From Thalassia testudinum (lineage: Eukaryota; Streptophyta; Magnoliopsida; Alismatales; Hydrocharitaceae), in contig JAZHRO010000013.1 in assembly GCA_037157565.1 (NCBI GenBank), forward strand, positions 73,463,501 through 73,527,500: a stretch of 64,000 bases of DNA, written 5' to 3'. Made by a program: the position numbers and the translations under genes. Of this stretch, positions 48,401 to 57,400 are shown in pieces. Each line of letters starts with the position of its first letter. Position 1 is the stretch's first letter. Below the pieces are notes generated by a model that worked only from the letters and a program-made list of their open reading frames with translations, had not been told where the DNA came from and searched no databases.

Positions 48401-51400
48401 CACTACCACGTGGTAGCATCTGAAGGCCCTCAGGGGCCAACAGTTTTGGTGGTCCAAGGGACCAAAATTGGAGTTTTTGCTCAATTGTTAACTCTAGCTA
48501 TTTTTAATAAAGTTTTTTAGGAAATATGTTTGGGATTTGTTTTAATTAGGAGATAAGATCTTTCCGCAATAGGGATAGAATCTTTTGTTACTATTTGTGG
48601 GGATATGTTCGCTCTATAAATAGAGAGCTTTCCCAACAATTCTAATTTGAGCAATACAATTATTTCCAAACATCCAAGAGGCTCCTCTCCTCTCTCTCCT
48701 TTCTCTCTCTCTCTCCAACCAGCACCCACCTAGGCCACCATGGCCACCATCTAGCCAGCCACCAAGCCACACAGTGGTGCTCCTCCACACCTTCAAGCCA
48801 CATGTGCATAGTCCTCACGTGGACTATTTTTCCTATGCACTTATAGTCTCCATGCTCCAATATTTTGTTAATTTTTGACATGGCATCAGAGCCTTCGGTC
48901 TAGGCTCGTTGTGTGTGTGGGTATCCTAACCACACATTGGTGGTTCTCGCATCTAAGAAGTCCTTGACAAATCCGGTGCCTTACACGGAGAAGGAAGATT
49001 GTAGAAGATGACAGAAGCCTTTACTGTGGTCACCAACGCCACGTTGGGCTTAGGAGAAAAGAAGGTGAAGTTCGAGGCCCAGAAAATAGAAGAGATTTAT
49101 CATAAGATATTTCAAGTCATATGGTATCTTTGTATTTGATTTTTTACTCTTTAAAAGAAGATTTTTAGCAAAATAAAGGGTACCAAACAGATCAAATGAG
49201 TGGAGAACAACCATCACGACAATCGCTTCAACTCTGACTCAAGAAGAAGAGGCACAATGTAGCCTCTAGAAGAGCACTACGACTGCATTGACTTCATTTT
49301 CTCTTGGTGACCTTGGCTCGAGAAAAGGTCGAGGGTCTTTTTTGGCCCACGAGGAAGGTGCCATACTTTTCGAGGCATGTGGAACGCTCTAACGCATCAG
49401 GGAACGCCGAGATGAAGGGCTGGACTTTTGAGCATAGAAGAGGCACGAAGATCATTCTCAACTCTTCAAGAGAAGAACAATGTAGCAATATCATGTTCGA
49501 CAAGCTATCATCCTCCTGGCCTTCGTCTTGAGGGGGAGTGTTGGGAACAAAACCCAGCCACGTAGCCAGCAGGCCACGTGGCAGCATCTCAGGGCCTACA
49601 AGGGCCAATGGTTTTGGTGGTCCAAGGGATCAAAATTGGAGTCTTTGCTTAATTGTTAAGTCTAGCTATTTTTAGTAAAGTTGTTTTTGGAAAATATGTT
49701 TGGGATTTGTTTTAATTAGGAGTTAAGATCTTTCCTAATGAAATAAGATCTTTTCTCAATAGGGATATAATCTTTTGTTACTATTTGTAGGGATATGTTA
49801 TCTTTATAAATAGAGAGCCTTCCTAACTGTTCTAAATTGAGCAATACAATTATTTGAAAACATCCAAGAGGCTCTCCTCCTCTCTCTCTTCTCTTTCTCT
49901 CCAACCGGTGCCCACCTAGGCCACTTTGGCCACAATCCAGCTAGCCACCAAGCCACATAGTGGTGCTCCTCCACGCCTCGAAGCCACACGTGCATGGTCC
50001 CCCTCACATGGATTATCTTTTCTACACACTTGGGAGTCTCCATGCGTCTTGTCAATTCTTGACATATTCAATGGATGGGTTTAAACATAATGAAAATTGC
50101 ATTTCTTTTTCGTATTTTAACACACAAGCAATCGGGTCCAAAGCTTATTAGCCAAATTAAGTATCCAAAACCTGTTTTGATCAACCAAACTTCTCTAGTT
50201 CAATTCATGCCTTGAGTAAAATATTATTTAACTAATATCTAATACTTGGTTTTTTGAATTCCATATTGGTTTTTTGTTACACTAAAATTGAAGAATTTAG
50301 TACATGTTGTCTAAGTGTTCATGCTACCTTGAATACCTGTGGATCATTCACATTAGAAGATTGTGTAATTACTAATTACAAGGTTATATTCGATATTGTT
50401 GGCAATCGAGAAAACTTATCTTATTTCAAAATCCTAGAAACTCTAATATAGAGGAGCCTCTTAGGTAAATTACATATAGTGTCCCTACAAGAATAACAAA
50501 AGTGTAAACAAGGACAAAAAAACATAAAAACATAAGACAAGTGAAAAACTCTCAACATATGTAATTTACCCAAAGGGTTTCTCTCTATAAGAGTTCATGG
50601 GGTTTTGGAATAAGACAAGCTTTCTCGTTTCCCAACCTGGTATCAGAGCAACGGTTCTAGATTACTGCTCGGGTATCCCACCAAAAACCCTAGCCTCTAA
50701 ACCTTCCACCAAAAACTCATTCTCTCCGGCGCAACGAGGAGGCCACCGGCAACATGGGCACCACCAGCCTTCCCGTCGGTAGCAGCTGTGTTGTCGATGG
50801 CTGAAGGGGCCACAAGTGTCGCCTAGCACAAACTCTGCACTTGAGCGTCGCTTGAGGCACCTCTGCCTAATTGGTGCCATCGCTAGCATCCTAACGCCTC
50901 CTAGCGCTACCACTGCCAGCTGCGCTCCTCGCTGCCTAACGTCGTCGCAAACTACCCAACCCCCTGATGTGTTGCTGCTGAGGGTCAAACCAAACCCTGG
51001 TTGTGGTGCACACGTTGCGAGAGTCTCTAGTAGTGCAAGTCCATCGTGATCTGATTTACTGTTTTTAGATCTGATAGTTGATGTTTTAACACCCAGTTGT
51101 GAAGTTTTTCCTCTGATCTTTTCACAAATCAGATATCGATGGAAGAGAACAAAGATACTACTATTGGTGACTCGATGGGGAAGTCATCTACCTTGAGCGC
51201 ATCCCCTCATATGCAAGGGACTTCCATCAAGTTAGATGGAATTAATTTTCTTTTATGGTCTACTTCCTTTTCACGATTTGTTGGGTCTCATTGCAAGAAG
51301 TACATCTTGTTGAAAGATGAACCGTAGGAAAGTTCAAAGACGGAAGATTGAGAGGTTGATAATGGCTAAGTGGCTACTTGCATGTTAAATAACATGGAGC

Positions 51401-54400
51401 ATATTGTTATACATGTTATGTCCTATTCTTCAACCAAGCAAATGTGGGAGGTGCGTGGGAGTGACTGGTGTGTGGTTGATTTTCTCAAATGTACTTCGGA
51501 CAACCACAACAAAACATATAGAGCAAATTAGTATCAGATCAGAAATTGTAACTAGTGAAATCAAATTGTGCGTTGCTCCTTAGCAACAATGTTAAAATGT
51601 TTGAGGGCTATCGAGGAGTTTTAAGTCGTTTCGTTGTAGTAAAGCTTCAATCTCTTGAAAACATTTAAATTTATAACTTAAAATCAAAGAGTTCAAGGTC
51701 GAAGATAGGGAGCAATTAATAGCAGTTGAATCTGACTAATCATAAGAATTATAAGCAATTGTGTTCAAAACTTTATTTAAAACCACTTCAAATGATGTAT
51801 ATATGAAATCCAGTAGCAAAATGTAAAAAGAATGGGTTAAAATGGTGATTTGAATCACCAACTTAATCCTTTGAAATTAAGTTCAAGTATCTCAAATATA
51901 TGAATAATAAATCTCAACCCAATATTCCATGTCAACCAGATTAAATGAACCTACAGTATATAGCACTTGAAGCACCAGCAGATATCAGACAAAGGCACAA
52001 GGCATCAGACGCCTTAAGTGCTCAGGGCTCAGCTTCAACAAAAGAAGCAAAGGCCTCCTCTTTCCTTCGTGCCTCAAGGGAAAGGCAACCACAGCACCAC
52101 ATCACAGAGGCAAAGGCCTCAGGATCGGCTAAGTATAGAGAATAGTGAAAGGCGAAAACCCCCCCTCTCTCTTTCCTTTTCTTTTCTCAGAGACCCGGGT
52201 TTAGCCGAGTAATCGGGTGGGTAACCAGGCGTGAACAGGACCAGGCTTGCGGGCATGGGTTGCAAGCAAGGAGTGCTCGATTGAGTAAAGGGATGTGAGC
52301 AATTAATGGGGACCCGACCACCATGTCTTGGGCGGAGAACGGGGGTCACAAATCCCTTTTATCTCGCGCAAGTGGTTGCAACTTCTATGATGTGGGACTA
52401 TGCATCCCTCAGTTCTTACGTGCAGCTGTAGGATGACTCCAATTGAGGTCGAAGACGAGGCGGTAGGGTCCAATTGAATGCCTGGAGAAAGACCTGGAGA
52501 TTAGCCGTGAAGCCTAGGCTTGTTGTTTGGAGGAATTGTGGCCAGAGAACTGAAGACGTGGTCGGCGGTGGAGGTCCGGTGATCACCTGAAGAACAAAAG
52601 ATGGCCTTGCGGCCATGTCAAATGTGCTTAGAAGGATTGCTGTGGAACGACGAGGGCATTGGTGGGTGCAGTGTGGTGTGCGTGTGAGTGAGGTGTGATG
52701 ACCTCGTGAAGGTGAAGCGGAGGTGCTCATGTCGAGTGGAGTACGTGAGCGGCCAATCCTCTCAATTACTTGAGGGATTTTGGTCAGTGGAGCATGGCGA
52801 AGGTTTCTGGACCGGTGGGGGCGTTTTGGTGTATTTTTACTATATGCATGCCTTGGTCGGCCATTTGAAATTGAATTATAGTTACCTTATGAACATAACT
52901 TTATTTCTTCATGACCTAAAAGGCGTATTACATTGCAAAATGCAAACTCAGTGAAAGTGATATATGAGTAATAAGGGTTGAGAGTTCCTCAAACAACATG
53001 AGCTTAAGTATTTTGGATAGTTGTCTTGGGTCCCTTGAACCTAAACTTTACAAGTTGTTAGGTTTAGTTTTCTCTCAACTAGACTTGGATTTACATTGGA
53101 TCACTAAACATAGTATCAGAGTAAACAAATCCTTTGTTAGTAGGAAAGGGTTGCCCATGGAAGGGCCTAAAGTCTGCCAGGAGGTGGATCTTTCATGAAT
53201 GTTTGGGAGTATGTGATTTTGTCTAGTTACAAGAGGATAGAGAATCTACGTAAGGGAGATTATCATGCCCAAAATTAGTACCACATTGGAAACCCATAAG
53301 GGAAAGCAGTGTGCTATAGTGCTTCTTTCTTTGGTATTTTAATTAGATTTGAAAAATAATCCATGGTAGTGGAACCAACCGAAGATGTATGTCATCCAAG
53401 TCTACCGTTGACTCTTTCTTCTTGACCTCATCTACCTCTACTCTTCCCTCCGTTGTTGTCCCTAGGGATGACGGGAGGTAGAGGTTGATGGGCAAGTAGA
53501 ACCTTGACATATGGGAGTAGTGGGAACAAACAAAAGAAAGATGAGAAGAGATTAAGAGTGAGGTCTCTAATTGCATTGATCTTTAACATATCTTAGAATG
53601 GAGGATGAAGATAGCGAATTGAAAGAAGGGTGAGGCAAGTCTCTATGGTAACTGAAAATCAATTTGGCTTTATGCCAGGCAAGTCTACTATTGAGGCAAT
53701 ACATCTCTTGAGACGTATGATGGAGACATACAAAGTATAGAAAAAGAATTTACATGTGATTTTTATTGATTTGGAGAAGGCCTATGATTCTGTCCTAAGA
53801 GATATCTTGTGGAGAATTTTGGAGAAGAGACAAGTGCCAGTTATATATATCAACCTCATAAAGGATATGTATTATGGAGCAGCAGCTTGTGTAAAGACTA
53901 AGGATGATTTGAAAGACTACTTTGATATCACCATTGATCTGCATCAAGATTCGACTTTAAGCCCTTATCTTTTTGCCTTGGTCATGGATGAGTTGACGAA
54001 GCATATCCAAGTTGAGGTGCCTTGGTGTATGTTTTTTGCTGATGACATTGTGTTGGTAGATGAGACAAGAGATGGAGTGAACAGAAAACTTGAGCTTTGG
54101 AGAGAAGCCCTGGAAGATAAAGGATTACGCATAAGTAGGACGAAGATTGAGTATATGGAATGCAAGTTTAGTAGTAGAGGGAACAACGAAGGGATTGATG
54201 TAAAAATTGAAGAAAAGTGCATTCCAATGAAAGATATTTTTAAGTACTTGGGATCCATTTTCCAACATGATGGTGGAATTGATGGAGATGTTACACATAG
54301 AATTAATGCAGGGTGGTTGAAATGGAGGGGTGCTTCTGGTGTTCTCTGTGATAAGAGGGTTACTTTAAAAGTTAAAGGAAAATACTATCGAGCTGTGGTA

Positions 54401-57400
54401 AGACCAGCCATGTACGGTTTTGAGTGCTGGGCTATAAACTATAAGCATGTACAGAAGATGTCTGTGGCAGAAATGAAGATGTTAAGATGGATGTGTGGTC
54501 ATACAAGAAAGGACCGTATTTCAAATGAGTTTATTAGAAACATGGTTAGGGTGGCACCGATAGAGGATAAAATGAGAGAGGTCCGTCTAAGATGGTTTGG
54601 ACATTTACAAAGAAGGCCACTAGATGCTCCAATTAGGAGATGCGAAAAGTTGGAGGCTGAACCCGCTAAGAGGGGGCGAGGAAGACCAAACAAGTGTTGG
54701 AAGGAGCTGGATGAGAAGAAACTCTCATGTCTAGTTCTGCAGTAGAGATGGAATTGGGAAACAACCATCAACTATAACCCGAAAAAAATCAGATGACTTC
54801 AATTACTTTAATTTAAGTCCTAAAATGGCTAAAAATCGATCTGTGTGGAGGCAAAGAATCCATATAGCTGATCCCACTTAGTGTGAGAAAAGGCTTGGTT
54901 GTTGTTGTATAAACTCCTCTGGAGGAGGGATAATGTTGGGAATAGCTATTTATGATAGTGTAGAAAACAACCTGTAGGATGTACATATAATCTGCATGGG
55001 AATAACCACTTCAATGGCATCTCTCACTCCAATTGGGGGGACAATTACCAAACAAATGACTAAGAATATATAGAGTTTCTATTTCTTTTGCTTGGTGTTG
55101 ATACTCTTAGGGAGTGATAGGATTGACTTGCTCTTACGTTGCTTCGGCTTGCCATAACCCGTATCCTCGACCATTCTCAAATCTTCCTAGGTTTTAGTTG
55201 CTTTCTTGCTCCTCCCCTTAGATTCAAACAAGCTTACAACAAGCAAGTTGCTTCTTGCTTCTCCACCAGTCCCATGGAGATAGTCTACAAGGTTCATAAT
55301 TACTCTTTTGATTACCGGACACTTACCTAGCCAAGATTGAGATCCAACGAAGTGAAATAGAGCGGAATGAAGTGAGGCCAAGTGAAGCAAGGTATGAGTG
55401 AAGTGGAGCGTACGAAGTAAAGAGGAGTGATTTAAAAAGGAACGAGGTAGGAGTGAAGCAAGGAAAGCTTATCTCCTTCACATCTGACGCATTGCTCTAC
55501 TAGTGGAGTCAAGTTCGTACAAAGTGCAACTCCATGAAATGGAGTGGAACAAGGCTCGTTTTTGTCCTCTACATCCTACAGCTTATAGGCTCGCACTTGA
55601 CTCTCATCGTCTTTGTCTCCATAGACATGTAGACTGGCATCACCGCCTTCATCTCCCCTCAAAGCGAGGTGTGAGTTGGGTTGAAATTACTATTTGGCTC
55701 GTTTCTTTTTGAAAGGTAAAAGGATGGTTGTTCGAGGTCAGCAGTATATGCCAAACAATTATGTGTGAATGAATTACAAAGTCATGTTGCTTTAGAGATT
55801 TCCTATCCATGAATAGGCCAAGTATTAACGAGCAACATTATCCAAGTATCATTCCAAGCCCTTGATAGCAGTATCATTTCTCTCAAGCTGGAGGGACCAA
55901 ATGATGGCCAACAGCTTTGCCCTCCCATGCTTGCTTCTAAAGAGAAATGGGTCCATCATGCTCCCTCCTGGTCTTGAAAGAGATCCAAATACATTTCTAC
56001 TTGATAACTTAGACATAAGGATTTGTGGGTGTTCGTGTTGGGTCCCTTGGGCACAACCAATACTTTTCAGGTTTACTTCCTCTCAATCAGCTCAAATCTA
56101 GTTCTGGTTGTTGCAGTTGCCCTAGCTAAAACCAAATCCAACAGTCGATTATGATGGACTCAACTCAATCTCCTAAGTAATAGGCTTAGTATCATCCTCA
56201 GCTGAGATTCTTTGTAGGGTACCATCCAAGCATCCCTCGGTCAGACAGGCTGGATTCCTGATGAAGCTATCTGATTGATGAGGAGGATGCACTATCTGTG
56301 GATGTGAAGCCTTTTACCTTTGAAGCTCTTGACTTTCTGTGTAAGAGACGGGGAGTTGCTCTGGTTTGTCATCATCAGATTTGGGTTAGAGTTAAGTTCA
56401 CAGTTTTCTCCACCTTCTATCATCTAGGTGTTGTAGAAGAAATCTAGTAGATCTCATGATGACAGTTACCATCTGAAACATATATTGGTGCGATCCTGTG
56501 TTTGTATTGACATCAAATTCTAGCTCTCTGCTGAAAATTTTGCAAGAATGCAGGCTTTGTGAGTGAATGGAGGGTCAAGAGGAATGCATGTTGTGGGGGT
56601 TGAATGGTGGTTGAGGAGAGAGTTGCATCAGACATTTTTCTTCCCTCTATTCCATAAAGACTCTTGGCAATATCCAGTCCTCCACCAACACGGCTTTCTA
56701 TATTGCTTTGTGCAATTCTTCAAGAAATTGATGTGGGTCTGACCTCAAATCCTTCTTCTGTGATTAAAAGGAACCTTGAATCTCATCAATTCCTAGTGTG
56801 CCTGAAACTTGAAAGGCAATTAAGACATTTCATGTTTGATTTGGACCATTTAATCCTGGTTGAGTGACGCTATCAACTACCTATGATTGATCCTTGAATG
56901 TAATTTATGTGATAGTTATGGTTTGAGTACTGAAGATACAGTGAGAAAAAGGGTTCTAGAGGGGTGGTGGTGGGTGGACGAGGGAGTATCATTTCTTGAC
57001 TCTGTTAGATTCAATGGTATTCTTGAGAGAATTCTCAAGGGCAATTAATTTTATCACTCGAAGATATAGGCATGTACTGAACTCAATCGCTTGCTGCCAT
57101 TACTCAACAGTTTTCTGTTGAGGACTATCCCGTAGAAGTACTCCAATTGGATTAGTGATCGATTTCTAGGTTTCATTGTAAATTGCATATTTTTACAAGA
57201 ATGTGGCGCCGTAAGCTTCATAGAGGTTTGCCTGTGTTTTCTGTCATGCATGACGAACCCAAAATGCAAATGAAGACAGGTTGGCTTGGGGACTTGCATT
57301 TTTTATGATGTTTTTGTCTTTTTTCTTTTTGTGAAAAACCTACCTGGAAACATAATATTGCAGGGATACTCTTTTCCTGAACTATTCCTGATTGACTTCG

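Larger units (their letters stand above)
48374..50064 (+). mobile_element. Complete non-autonomous LTR element (TRIM-like), 1.7 kb
   Basis: Perfect TSD TATTC (48369-48373 and 50065-50069). The 5' LTR is 48374-48880 (507 bp), the 3' LTR 49539-50064 (526 bp), and the interior is only 658 bp. The primer site TGGCATCAGAGCC is at 48881 and the purine tract CTTGAGGGGGAG at 49527-49538. Both LTRs carry a CTATAAATAGAG or TTATAAATAGAG TATA box. The interior holds a short open stretch from about 49008 ([19 protein letters not shown]) that could be a gag relic but no enzyme, so movement would depend on another element. Confidence 0.9.
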
